A stretch of 64,000 bases of DNA from Terriglobus albidus (lineage in GTDB: Bacteria; Acidobacteriota; Terriglobia; Terriglobales; Acidobacteriaceae): NCBI RefSeq assembly GCF_025685425.1, contig NZ_JAGTAS010000018.1, positions 1 to 64,000 of the forward strand, in the 5' to 3' direction. Below, in pieces: positions 18,401 to 26,490 of the stretch. The notes under the pieces are model-generated. The model did not search any database, was not told where the DNA came from, and saw only the letters and a program-made list of their open reading frames with translations. A program made the position numbers and the translations under genes. Every line of letters begins with the position of its first letter. Position 1 is the stretch's first letter.

Positions 18401-20212
18401 TGGTACGATCAGACCTACTCCTATGACCTCGCAGGTGACCTCACTAGTTACAGTGATGGCTTCGGAACCACCATCACGCAAAATTACGACAGTGGAGGAC
18501 GGATATCTTCTGTCACGAGCAGTCTAGTCAATGCGACTCATCCATCCACTCTGTGGACGGCTAACAGTTACAGCCCCATCGGAATCACGCAAGCTACGCT
18601 CGGCAATGGCATCGTCACGTCCCGGCAGTATACAAATCGAACATGGCTTCAATCAAACACGGCAGCAAATCAGTCAAACCAGTCTCTCTACAGCGAAGGG
18701 CTGAGCTATTATCACAACGGAAATCCTCAGACGGCGAGTGACTCCATCAACGGTAATTGGACCTATCAGTACGACAATCTGAACCGCCTTTCTACTGCGG
18801 TAGCGTCGAACATTGGCGTCGGGTGTCAGTTCGGATATGACTCTTTCGGCAATCGAAAACAAGAAGCGCCCTATCAAGGGAGTTGCTTCTCGCCCACCTT
18901 TAGCTTCTCTGCTGGCAACAACCAAATCGACGGATATTGTTACGACGGCGCCGGTCGGTTGCTGGACACGATGGGATGCCCGCCGGCCGGATCTCACCAT
19001 CAATTTATCTACGATGGGTACGGCAACCTCCTGTCCGGAAACTATAATTCCACCAATTCGACGAGCTATACGGTCGACGCCTATGGACGCCGTGTCGCCA
19101 AGTATTACGGAGGCCAACTCCAACGCATTTACCTGTACGACATCGATGGCAACCCCGTCTCCGAAATGGACGGGTCGGGCAACTGGCTGCAAATGAATGT
19201 ACGGGTCAATGGGCAATTCCTCGCGGAGTACAAGGGGAACGACACATATTTCATTCATGTTGATCACTTGGGCTCTGTCAGAGCGCAGAGCAGTTCCAAC
19301 GGCACTCAAACCGAGAGTTGCTCCAACTTCCCCTTCGGGGATGGACTAACCTGCTCCGCGAGTTCCGCCGGCTACCACTTCACCGGCAAGGAACGGGACC
19401 CGGAATCAGGACTCGACTACTTTGGCGCTCGCTATTTTGGGAGTACCATGGGCCGCTTTATATCCCCGGATTGGGCTAGCCGTCCGGAAGCGGTGCCGTA
19501 CTCCTCACTGGCCAACCCGCAGACCCTAAATCTTTATGCTTACCTCGGAAATAACCCACTTACGGGGGTCGATCCTGACGGTCATACGCCGTTGGATTGC
19601 ACTGGCGACAATGTGAATGGAATTGGATGCCAGATGATGGCTCAGTGGAACATTCAACACGAAGTCTCATCCGGTGCTTGGGCCGCGAGCGGGTTCGGCA
19701 GTGTCACGGTAAGCTACGAGAATGGAATCTATACCGCCCAGCAGCAAGTCACGACAACGAGTGGAACGAGCGGGCGGGATCTAACTCACTTTGCTAGCGT
19801 TTCATTCTGGCCAACGGGAGCCGGAGGTTTCGGGCACATCGGAATACAAGTAGATAGCGATGACACGCAAGGCTTCTCAACCCAGGACCCGACACTTCAC
19901 TGGTGGCAGCGCTTGTTTGGAGCTCCGGCGGCGAGAACAGAGGACGATATTGCCCAACATACCAAGAATGGCGATGTCGCACCGCATTCCTATCTCCACA
20001 TCCCAATTTCGGCAGACCAGGCCGCGGCAATGCAAGCGGCTATGGCTGCAAGAACAGCCGATCCGGGCCATTACAATCTGTTTTTCAATAACTGCGCTCA
20101 ATTCGTCGAAAGCGTTCTCCACGCCGGAGGAGTGAGGGGTATACCTCACGGTGAGATTTTTGGCCCTCCGATCTTGTTCGGCGCGCTGTGGTACGCGAAC
20201 AGTTGGCGATGA
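15431..20212 (+). CDS. RHS-repeat protein with C-terminal cysteine-peptidase-like toxin tip
   Basis: This 1593-residue protein has a signal peptide (about 1-34). Many YD repeats follow (for example YDxxGR, YDALNR and YDSLGR units between about 560 and 1290), forming the cocoon-like shell of RHS/YD toxins. The conserved core ends the shell at about 1315-1385 (FTGKERDPESGLDYFGARYF, then LNLYAYLGNNP). The last 200 residues differ, as is usual for the toxin tip. They show GHIGIQ (His1469) and FFNNCAQFVESV (Cys1555). This His-then-Cys order resembles permuted NlpC/P60 or LRAT-like papain folds, so I infer a peptidase, amidase or acyltransferase. It sits between two exported proteins; the downstream one may be its immunity protein. 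Confidence 0.85.
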   Translation: MNVLKTLRLHSRICANLLLLGLFNALLTTHCVAQPGVGLPKFAPIQQQQIDNVDLATLNIHLDLPIFRKNQRGTVAEVGWHLTYDSNAYPTPGLGSWNQPGWHLQQQNQRSPGTLLYSSSADPCPYPYEGYSFTYSDYILIDTNNTYHSFNNLTTTDSRDCGGTATSATGSSPDGAYTITVAQGLLVSSVDPSGMTTLNGGPPIDTNGNILSFAPVAPSSSTDNTGAVLTYQASYFPNASTSSETFGYTDSNGNSQSVQTTYQQVTILAYNPTTHNGGNPIAGPWATSVPVKITYPDGTYYAFTYEPTPNHPGYVTGRLASVRLPTGGLISYTYFGGAGNYGYIDDALGTQTTAGLIRTTSDGATTYTRTAFSGSPWQAPNPYTVASTLIHDQQGNETIVDSNFGFTQYYETRRRVYSGAATGTPLSTINRCYNGTTGDCTAVSTISMPITSIDLQTSLNGGSPSRTIQTYNANGLPTDLVEYDYGASNPTRHTIINYAALGNNILDRQSSVTVQDGAGSQISQTTYEYDRYSLASTSPGLLGRQAVSGDRGNRTTVHRWVNTTGTTIDTYYHYDDAGQVVSSTDGRGNTTNFSYDPGTDSCLNSTTLPTPSSGVPQSFTQGCDANTNLVTSSTDPNGTITTYGYDSMLRLRSTTAKSGGNTVASTTVDLSGGTLPETITTTVKATPNPDQISITTLDPYGRTSSAVSKDGATVLTTYDSLGRVSSVTNPYFSLSDPSYGVTGYSYDALNRMTMQCQPDNGSGTIVPCVAGNSYKQWSYSSNTVTERDEQNNSWQRTMDAFGHVAGVVEPGNLQTSYSYSGLGDLTNVTQYGVTGEAARTRSFVYDSLSRLITGTNAETGTTCYGTWSGGNCVNGYDGNGNLLALTDGTGFTVNYQYDALNRKTFESVNDPFTTHSYAHSFVYDLASIPGVATSINPKGRLVYVGTFWQGPPLINSYGVFYWNHDALGRVLATKTCTPLTCSSTNNASSGWYDQTYSYDLAGDLTSYSDGFGTTITQNYDSGGRISSVTSSLVNATHPSTLWTANSYSPIGITQATLGNGIVTSRQYTNRTWLQSNTAANQSNQSLYSEGLSYYHNGNPQTASDSINGNWTYQYDNLNRLSTAVASNIGVGCQFGYDSFGNRKQEAPYQGSCFSPTFSFSAGNNQIDGYCYDGAGRLLDTMGCPPAGSHHQFIYDGYGNLLSGNYNSTNSTSYTVDAYGRRVAKYYGGQLQRIYLYDIDGNPVSEMDGSGNWLQMNVRVNGQFLAEYKGNDTYFIHVDHLGSVRAQSSSNGTQTESCSNFPFGDGLTCSASSAGYHFTGKERDPESGLDYFGARYFGSTMGRFISPDWASRPEAVPYSSLANPQTLNLYAYLGNNPLTGVDPDGHTPLDCTGDNVNGIGCQMMAQWNIQHEVSSGAWAASGFGSVTVSYENGIYTAQQQVTTTSGTSGRDLTHFASVSFWPTGAGGFGHIGIQVDSDDTQGFSTQDPTLHWWQRLFGAPAARTEDDIAQHTKNGDVAPHSYLHIPISADQAAAMQAAMAARTADPGHYNLFFNNCAQFVESVLHAGGVRGIPHGEIFGPPILFGALWYANSWR

Positions 20213-20265
20213 TCCGATGACCCTAAACTATGACTGTGGGCGAAGCAAGAAGGCGAAGGTGACGC

Positions 20266-20799
20266 ATGGATAGGATGTTTAGAAGGAAGCGGTTTGGGAC
20301 CATCGCCTGGACTCTCGGAATGTTTCTCATGGCGCCGCCTGTTTCAGCTCGGACCCATAAGGATTTTCCTGAGAAATACGCCGACGTCTATATACCTGTA
20401 TCACTCGCTGCCGGTACGGTTCGAACACCGGAGTTTCCTGTCGTCGTTGAAGCCTATGACATCCTCATCCAGGTGCAAAGGACTCTTCCGATTGGTCAGA
20501 TGATATGCATGATGGGCGCTACCTCAAATCCGTTCGAATCAAAGAATTGCACGAGCGCTGACCCCTTGCTTCAAACGGAGTGGACTGTATCGAATGAAGG
20601 ACGTGTGGTTGCTCACGGATCGAACGCGCCTTCCGGTGGCAGCTCAATCGCGAAAGATCGGATATGGAAGTTAGTTGGCAGCTTTGCGGGTGAAGCCGGG
20701 AAGAAATATGTGGTCGAAGTAAAATTCACCAAAGACGGAACGCCGCTGAATGGCGCAGAACCTCGCTTGGTCGTTATAAAACACAAAAAATTTTGGTAA
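20266..20799 (+). CDS. Exported hypothetical protein, possible RHS immunity protein
   Basis: This 177-residue protein has a signal peptide (about 1-29, ending VSA) and a beta-rich mature domain with two cysteines (CMMGATSNPFESKNC) that may form a disulfide. I do not recognise the family. It starts 53 bases after the RHS gene on the same strand. Polymorphic toxins usually have their immunity gene at this place, and a periplasmic immunity protein would fit a cell-wall-acting toxin. No direct sequence evidence supports that role. It could equally be an unrelated lipid- or sugar-binding protein. Confidence 0.6.
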   Translation: MDRMFRRKRFGTIAWTLGMFLMAPPVSARTHKDFPEKYADVYIPVSLAAGTVRTPEFPVVVEAYDILIQVQRTLPIGQMICMMGATSNPFESKNCTSADPLLQTEWTVSNEGRVVAHGSNAPSGGSSIAKDRIWKLVGSFAGEAGKKYVVEVKFTKDGTPLNGAEPRLVVIKHKKFW

Positions 20800-21050
20800 T
20801 GTTACCGGCCGTTACGGCGAGGGCGGTCAACTTCGTTCCCAGAACCCGCTTCAGAAGCGACTGCGTAAGCGAAAGCCTGATCTGCGGAAAGATCAGCAGC
20901 AGTAGGCTGCGATCCAACTTGAATCGTTGCCGAAACAAGACCATACTGCAGGTTGATAATTGAGACGTTCCCAGATTCTGTGTTCAACACCAGGGCATGT
21001 CCCGTGCCTTTGGTGAGGTTGTCATAGTAGTTGTTGCAGCACAGTCTCCT
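20785..21050 (-). pseudogene. Remnant of a YncE/NHL-type beta-propeller protein
   Basis: On the minus strand the frame from 21050 reads through a GTGHALVLNTESGN / VSIINLQYG / SATIQVGSQPTA series, a repeat unit of YVTN-type propellers. Near 20840 the frame breaks. The next frame continues naturally (TKLTALAVTAGNITKI) to a stop near 20785, so a single-base indel has occurred. There is no start codon or signal peptide. The remnant overlaps the end of the preceding gene by a few bases and lies just before the DUF1566 gene. Confidence 0.65.
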
Positions 21051-21080
21051 TTAAATGCCCTTATCGTTTTGGAGTACATC

Positions 21081-21581
21081 ATGAAACGAACTGTCCTTAT
21101 TCTGTTTTTCGTCATTACTGTTGTCGCTAAAGCTCACTCTTCGATGCAGGGAAAAAACTCAGCAGAGGAGACGTTGGCACGCGGGTATTGGATTGATCCT
21201 GCTACCGGGCTCACGTGGACCGCAAAGGACAACGGCAACGACATAACGTGGGGCAATGCAGTGAAATACTGCCAGGACCTGAGATTGGCCGGGTACTCCG
21301 ACTGGAGGCTACCGACGATTGAAGAGTTGGAGAAAATTTACGATGGCAGCGGTTTTACCGCGCCGCACTCGAAGGGCTCAACGCTGGCACTTGCGGGGAA
21401 GGCAAAGGGAGGCCTGCTTCTGACAGGCGCTCGGGAGTGGAGCAACTCTCGGGTGCTCGATGATCGCGGCCACCGTACAGGGATCGCTTGGCAATACGAC
21501 TTTGCCCACGGGGAGCGCTGGCGCTTAGATCCCATCGGTTATAGAGGCAGCTTGCGTGCACTATGTGTCCGTCATCCCTGA
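21081..21581 (+). CDS. Exported DUF1566 (Lcl-like) protein
   Basis: This 166-residue protein has a short signal peptide (about 1-18) followed by a DUF1566 domain. The typical landmarks are visible: DPATGLTWT near the start, then WGNAVKYCQDLRLAGYSDWRLPT and, at the end, the CVR of the closing strand. These domains occur in surface and secreted proteins of many bacteria and have a C-type-lectin-like fold; no enzymatic role is known. The start at 21081 was chosen because GGAG lies 9 bases upstream and because the signal peptide begins there. The upstream 84 bases of open frame overlap the propeller remnant. Confidence 0.75.
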   Translation: MKRTVLILFFVITVVAKAHSSMQGKNSAEETLARGYWIDPATGLTWTAKDNGNDITWGNAVKYCQDLRLAGYSDWRLPTIEELEKIYDGSGFTAPHSKGSTLALAGKAKGGLLLTGAREWSNSRVLDDRGHRTGIAWQYDFAHGERWRLDPIGYRGSLRALCVRHP

Positions 21582-21660
21582 GAGTGCTGCCTTCGGCATC
21601 GGATACGGGTCGACACATCTCTTCGCAGAATCTATGCTTTCGCTGGGGTCAAACGTTGTT

Positions 21661-22263
21661 ATGAAATTTCTTTTTGCTGTGAGTGTGGCGCTTCTGTTGG
21701 CAGGCCAAGCAAAGGAGAGGAGAGAGATAGACCTCACCAAGCCCGTTGTCGGGCACAGCAGTCTTGGCGTTCCGGGGGGGACCATGGGATCGTCTACTCC
21801 GTCCACCGACTACAAACTGCCATTCGAAGTCATCAACAAGTCGTGCAGGGTGCAAGCCGGAGGCGATGCAATTGTCGAGTTGTCATTGGTCAACCATAGC
21901 GATAGAGCCTATGGCTTTCCGATCTCAGTAGACCAGAGAACGACTCATCGAGTTGGAACTCACAACCGCAGAATGATGGACGTTGAGGCGCGATTCGTTG
22001 ACCCAAAGGGAGAAATCAGAAGCTCTAGGGGGATTATTGCACTCTATTCGTCGGCCGAAGAGCTCAACTCGGCAACCGAAATCGGCGCAGGAGAAGAGAT
22101 AGACCTACGACTGAGGCTCAATAATGCCAGTTCATTGTTATCGGACGGCAATGGAGTTCGGATCACCTTCGGTGAAACGCAGCTCAAGGATGCGTCTTTC
22201 TATATCGCTAGAAGGTCACAAACCGTTCAATCTACAACTGCAGCCTGCCCGATATCAGGCTGA
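21661..22263 (+). CDS. Exported hypothetical protein
   Basis: This 200-residue protein has a short signal peptide (MKFLFAVSVALLLAG) and a beta-rich body; the NKSCRVQAGGDAIVELSLVN segment looks like an Ig-like strand pair. I recognise no family. The upstream frame opens at 21556 but would overlap the DUF1566 gene, so the ATG at 21661, directly before the hydrophobic segment, is preferred. Ribosome site is weak. It may be co-transcribed with the DUF1566 gene. Confidence 0.55.
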   Translation: MKFLFAVSVALLLAGQAKERREIDLTKPVVGHSSLGVPGGTMGSSTPSTDYKLPFEVINKSCRVQAGGDAIVELSLVNHSDRAYGFPISVDQRTTHRVGTHNRRMMDVEARFVDPKGEIRSSRGIIALYSSAEELNSATEIGAGEEIDLRLRLNNASSLLSDGNGVRITFGETQLKDASFYIARRSQTVQSTTAACPISG

Positions 22264-22511
22264 TTGAGCCCTGGCAAGACGAGGGGTGCAGCGGACAGGC
22301 GGAAATGCGATACACCACTGCTCGTGAGGCAAGTGCGTTCGTTTTCTAGGAGGGTCTACGCTACGATCACGGGAAGTAGGGGCCTGTTTAGGTTGGTGCC
22401 GCTTTCGGTGCCACTTTGTTCGGGAATTTTACGCACTTTTCGAGATTTCATTGGATTCTGCAACTGGTCCCGCGTTTTTCGCATCCGTTTTGCCACCTGC
22501 ACCTGAATCAT

Positions 22512-22600
22512 CCGAGGGGCGGCCCCGTGCAGATTACGGCCTTCGAGATTGAGGGAGAGGTCGTTCGGGCATTGAATGTAGTTCGCACAATCCGGACAAC
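22512..22600 (+). pseudogene. Fragment of a SigJ-type sigma factor C-terminus
   Basis: About 27 codons (PVQITAFEIEGEVVRALNVV) match the end of the complete SigJ-like gene at 35277-36233, which reads PVQTAAFEIEEGVIRALYVV. No start or upstream part of a sigma factor is present between 22264 and 22512, where I see no other gene. The rest of 22600-22742 shows no similarity. It is therefore debris of a paralogous gene. Confidence 0.55.
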
Positions 22601-22742
22601 TTACGGCGCTTGGCCGTGGCCCGACATGGGAGGAACTCCGGCTGAACGAATTCTAGTTATTCCAGTTCCCGCTGCCCGACGTGGAAGCGATGTCGGATAG
22701 GTAGGACTATGAAGCCGAACAAACCAAATCTGGAGCTCAACT

Positions 22743-23186
22743 ATGACTTCAATACATCATGAAGAAAAGCAACAATCGGAATCATCTAATCCTAAAGAAC
22801 AATTGGTAGTCGGGTTTTGGGGAGTGCGCTATCAGGTCAAGGACGTTCAACGGGCTCTCACGTTTTACACGCAGACGCTTGGCTTTAACTTAGATATGCA
22901 GCACCTGCCTGCATTCGGCCAGGTTTCCATTGACGGACTCAAGTTGATCCTAAGCGGTCCCGGGGCCTCTGGGTCCCGAGCAATGCCCGATGGGCGTCAA
23001 CAAGAGCCGGGCGGATGGAACCGTGTCCTTCTTCAGGTGCAGGACTTGCCTGCGCGAATTGCTGAACTGAAACAGGCAGGCCTGCATTTCAGAAATGAAT
23101 TGGAAGCTGGGCCGGGTGGGAGGCAGATTCAAATTGAAGATCCGGATGGCAATCCAATTGAACTGTTCGAACCAATTCGGGGATGA
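22743..23186 (+). CDS. VOC-family (glyoxalase/bleomycin-resistance fold) protein
   Basis: This 147-residue protein has one complete VOC domain of two beta-alpha-beta-beta-beta units. Landmarks are VRYQVKDVQRALTFYTQTLGF at about 28-48 and the closing IEDPDGNPIELFEP at about 130-143. VOC proteins are metal-dependent lyases, dioxygenases or antibiotic-binding proteins; the substrate cannot be named. The usual metal-binding Glu at the end (ELFEP) is present. It stands alone in a debris-rich area, so regulation is unclear. Confidence 0.85.
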   Translation: MTSIHHEEKQQSESSNPKEQLVVGFWGVRYQVKDVQRALTFYTQTLGFNLDMQHLPAFGQVSIDGLKLILSGPGASGSRAMPDGRQQEPGGWNRVLLQVQDLPARIAELKQAGLHFRNELEAGPGGRQIQIEDPDGNPIELFEPIRG

Positions 23187-23748
23187 TGGACGCGATAAAC
23201 CCGAATTGGAGCCGTGCAAGTTGTTCGTCGAGCCAGCGTCGTGAGCAAGACATCATCTCGAACGCTTGAGACCCATCACGAGAAATGGCACCGCGAAGTC
23301 CCATGGAGGCAGTCGTCAGCTCTCAACTCTATTTTGGAAGTATCTCCATTCCTCCGGGCGTAGCCAAATGGAAGGAGATGCTCTGGGAGGCCAACGTGCA
23401 CACCGCGTTGGTGCTTCGGGAATATGCTGTTCGATCGGCTGAATCCTGCTCCGAACCTTGGACAGAATATGTTCATGCGGCCGAATCAATTCTGTTCCAG
23501 CGGGGCATTGAGTTCTGACCGCAGGTTGAGCGGACAGGCGGGAATCCGTTAAGAGCCGCCTTTCGGCGTCACCACTCTTCGATCACATTCCAGGCACGAG
23601 CTGGTTCTCCTGTCGCCAAGCTGAAATCGGTGGCCGCCACCGAACTGCAATCTCATCGGTGCCGTTTGGCATGATCGCAGTCAGCGCTGGTGCAATGTTC
23701 CCCGAACAATGGGAAGATCACGGTTCCGTTCCTTCGAGCTCTAACCCA
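23187..23748. other. Stretch without a convincing gene
   Basis: Open frames of 66-77 codons occur on both strands but none shows a recognisable domain, good ribosome site or signal peptide. The motif GCGGACAGGCGG occurs at about 22290 and again at about 23530, so a small repeat or common debris source may be involved. Confidence 0.4.
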
Positions 23749-24951
23749 CTATCTCATGGCTGTGATGCCACCTGCGATGAGGACAACGATCCACGGTGGA
23801 GTGCGCCACTGCACCAGTAGCGCACACGCACACAAAGCCAAAAAGAAATCGTAGGAGGAGTGAATCCCACTTGTCCAGATTGGGCTGTAGAGCGCTGCGA
23901 TCAGAATTCCGACCACCGCCGCATTCACGCCCTGCAGAGATTTGCGAAATCGATCATCTGCACGCAGTGACCTCCAGAATGGCAGGACACCCGTCATCAA
24001 CAATAGTCCGGGCAGAAAAATCGCCAGGACAGCTATGCAGCCAAACAAAATAGGGTGCGCTGTTGGCTGGACGGAAGCTCCGAGATAGGCGCTGTACGCG
24101 AAGAGCGGCCCTGGCAGCGCTTGGGCCGCCCCGTATCCGGCCAAGAAGCGTTCCTGTGAAATCCAACCACGAGCTACGGTCACGTTTTCCAGTAAGGGCA
24201 ACACGACGTGCCCGCCCCCGAACACCAATGAGCCAGAACGAAAGAAGCCTACGAACAGTGAGCGGGCTGTGAGGAGTGGCGAATTGATCAGGAGGCTGCC
24301 AGTAAGGAGCAGCACAACAAGAGCAAGGGACAGGTATCCGGCAGACTTCGAAACCGAATGAGATAGCAGGCCCCCGTCCAGGAATTCATCGAGTCTCTTG
24401 CGATGAAGCAGTTGTCCCGCGACAGCCCCGAAGACGATTGCGAGCAACGTGGCTCCTCCCGACGGAAGGAAGAAAAGAATCGCTACGGCGACCAGGGCAA
24501 TCCCAAATCTCGCGCGATCCGGTGCGAGGTTGCGTTGCATTGTGAGGACAGCCTGTGCAACGACTGCAACAGCGACGAGTTGCAGGCCGTGTAAGAAGCC
24601 TGAACCTATCTTGCCGGTGAAGATTGAATGTCCGAAAGCAAACAGGAACATCAGAAGCATCGAAGGAAGCGTGAAGCCGAGCCACGCGGCAATGCCGCCG
24701 GGAATTCCAGCGCGCAGTAAGCCGATACTGTACCCGATCTGGCTGCTGGCCGGTCCCGGTAGCATCTGTGCGATCGCTACCAGTTCACTGAAGCTATCAG
24801 CGCTGAGCCAGCGCCTTCGCTGCACAAACTCTTCCTGAAAATATCCGAGATGCGCGATGGGCCCGCCGAAAGACGTGCAGCCAAGCCGCAGAAAGACGAG
24901 GAATACTTCAGCTACAGAGTGAACGGTCAGGGCAGCTGGTTTCTCGTCCAT
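23749..24951 (-). CDS. chrA: Chromate transporter, two-domain ChrA type
   Basis: This 400-residue inner-membrane protein belongs to the CHR family, which exports chromate. It is the long form with two homologous halves of about six membrane segments. The N-terminal half shows the family signature FGGPIAHLGYFQEEFVQRRRW and MLPGPASSQIGYSIG; the second half has a matching FGGGHVVLPLLENV and QALPGPLFAYSAYLG. It is the last gene of a six-gene minus-strand operon and its ATG directly abuts the doxX stop codon. The context with a metal-type efflux pump supports a role in oxyanion or metal resistance. Confidence 0.93.
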   Translation of the reverse strand: MDEKPAALTVHSVAEVFLVFLRLGCTSFGGPIAHLGYFQEEFVQRRRWLSADSFSELVAIAQMLPGPASSQIGYSIGLLRAGIPGGIAAWLGFTLPSMLLMFLFAFGHSIFTGKIGSGFLHGLQLVAVAVVAQAVLTMQRNLAPDRARFGIALVAVAILFFLPSGGATLLAIVFGAVAGQLLHRKRLDEFLDGGLLSHSVSKSAGYLSLALVVLLLTGSLLINSPLLTARSLFVGFFRSGSLVFGGGHVVLPLLENVTVARGWISQERFLAGYGAAQALPGPLFAYSAYLGASVQPTAHPILFGCIAVLAIFLPGLLLMTGVLPFWRSLRADDRFRKSLQGVNAAVVGILIAALYSPIWTSGIHSSYDFFLALCACALLVQWRTPPWIVVLIAGGITAMR

Positions 24952-25365
24952 TCAGTCCTTGGATTTGAGAACACGGGCATCCAGAGAAATATCCCCTGCT
25001 CCCAGGGCGAGAATGGCGAGCAACCCAAGCAGCATACAGAAATCAGTCCGGCCGTCGTGCATGGTCGCCCAGAATCCCTGCTTGCTTAGCGTGGGAATTT
25101 TGGTCGTCGCAATCGCAACGCCGATGTCAATCAATAGCGGCACTACCGACAAGCGGGTCAGAAGGCCAACAATCAGCAGCGTTCCGCACACGATCTCCAC
25201 TACGCCAACAAATGGTCCAAAGAATCCGGGCAAGGGGATGCCAATCTTCACGAAGCGTCCGGCGCCCAGCGTGGCAGGATATAGGAACTTCTGGATACCT
25301 TCTGAAAGGAAGACCCAGCCGACCATGCATCGTAGAAGTAAGATACCGGTTGCTTCTCGTCTCAT
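24952..25365 (-). CDS. DoxX-family membrane protein
   Basis: This 137-residue protein has four hydrophobic segments and the family start LLRCMVGWVFLSEGIQKFLYP, followed by GRFVKIGIPLPGFFGPFVGVVEIVCG. DoxX-like proteins are small quinone-linked or redox-related membrane proteins; a few are subunits of thiosulfate:quinone oxidoreductase. The role in this operon is not known. It lies 36 bases after the adaptor gene and is fused end to start with chrA (stop and ATG adjacent), so translation is coupled. Confidence 0.88.
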   Translation of the reverse strand: MRREATGILLLRCMVGWVFLSEGIQKFLYPATLGAGRFVKIGIPLPGFFGPFVGVVEIVCGTLLIVGLLTRLSVVPLLIDIGVAIATTKIPTLSKQGFWATMHDGRTDFCMLLGLLAILALGAGDISLDARVLKSKD

Positions 25366-25401
25366 ATATGCTCCTCACACGTGGACCTTCAACTGCCGAT
25401 A

Positions 25402-26490
25402 TTAGCGGAGAGGTTGACCTTCGTGCACCTCGTCCGTGGCTCTCTTCACGACCAACTGTCCCGCGTGGAGCTCTCCTCGCACAGAAATCTGCTCTCCAGA
25501 GGTAGGGCCCTTCTTTACGTCGACCCAATGGGCGTGGCCGTTCAGAGACGTAATGACAAAAGTTCGCTCTGTCGTCGTGACAACGCTGGTCGTCGGAACG
25601 AAGAGAAGATCGCCTCCAGAGGCGACCGGCCAATCCACGGTTGGATACATGCCCGGAGCAAGAGCTCCGTCAGGATTTGATACGTCCAGCTCCACCATCA
25701 TGCTGCGACTTTGCGGATCGAGTGCTTGGGGAATGCGCGCGATGATACCCGTAAAGCTCTTACCGGGGCGGGCCGGGACGTGAAAAGTCACAGGCTTTCC
25801 GCGAGAGACTGACCCAACATAGCTTTCTGGAACAGGTACGACAAGGCGAAGATGAGAAACCTGCTGGAGCTTCAACAGCGGCGATTGACCACCGGCACTC
25901 ACCATTGTTCCGGGGTGAACCAGTCGATCCGTGACGATGCCGTCAAAGGGTGCTACGACGCGCAAATAGCCCTGCATTTCGCCGGTTGCTTTCAGGCGGT
26001 CTTCCGCAGTCTTTACCGCAGCCTTGCGGCTTGCGACAAGCGCGTCTGCGGCTTCCTTCTGTTTCTGCGCCTGGATTAGCTCGTTACCTGCCACGGCTCC
26101 CGGAGTCTTTGCGGCTTCGACCAGTTTGTCGTATGTGCTCGCAGTCGCTGCAGCCTGAGCCTGCGCCTGGCTCAAATCACCTTCTGCCTGATGAAGGGTG
26201 GCTTCGGCCGCGCTCGTCTGTGACCCCATTTCAGGAGCGCTGAGCTGCACCAGCAGTTGTCCACGGCGGACGACGCTGCCACGGTCCACCAGCACCCGCT
26301 CCACGTAACCCGGAACACGGGCTTCTATATCCGTTTGAAGAAACGGGGCCAATTCTGCGGTGAGCGGCACGGTGCGGGCCATGGCGCGGCTTTCCACCTT
26401 GGCCATTTCGACATGCAATGCGGCCTGTCCGTGGACAAACGGAACGATGGATAGAGACAGGAGAACAACACAATACTTAGGAATTTGCAT
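25402..26490 (-). CDS. RND efflux periplasmic adaptor (membrane fusion protein)
   Basis: This 362-residue HlyD/AcrA-type protein has a signal peptide (about 1-21). A lipoyl half-motif region (RVPGYVERVLVDRGSVVRRGQLL at about 58-80) and an alpha-helical hairpin rich in Ala/Gln (about 92-165) follow. The second lipoyl half (VVAPFDGIVTDRLVHPGTMV) and the beta-barrel domain complete it. It links the inner-membrane pump to the outer channel. It overlaps the upstream pump gene by 14 bases. Substrate is not evident; no metal-binding His/Met cluster is visible at the N-terminus. Confidence 0.92.
   Translation of the reverse strand: MQIPKYCVVLLSLSIVPFVHGQAALHVEMAKVESRAMARTVPLTAELAPFLQTDIEARVPGYVERVLVDRGSVVRRGQLLVQLSAPEMGSQTSAAEATLHQAEGDLSQAQAQAAATASTYDKLVEAAKTPGAVAGNELIQAQKQKEAADALVASRKAAVKTAEDRLKATGEMQGYLRVVAPFDGIVTDRLVHPGTMVSAGGQSPLLKLQQVSHLRLVVPVPESYVGSVSRGKPVTFHVPARPGKSFTGIIARIPQALDPQSRSMMVELDVSNPDGALAPGMYPTVDWPVASGGDLLFVPTTSVVTTTERTFVITSLNGHAHWVDVKKGPTSGEQISVRGELHAGQLVVKRATDEVHEGQPLR

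Noticed and set aside
23285-23518. A 77-codon plus-strand frame as a gene
   Set aside because: No start signal or domain, and a competing frame of similar length exists on the other strand.
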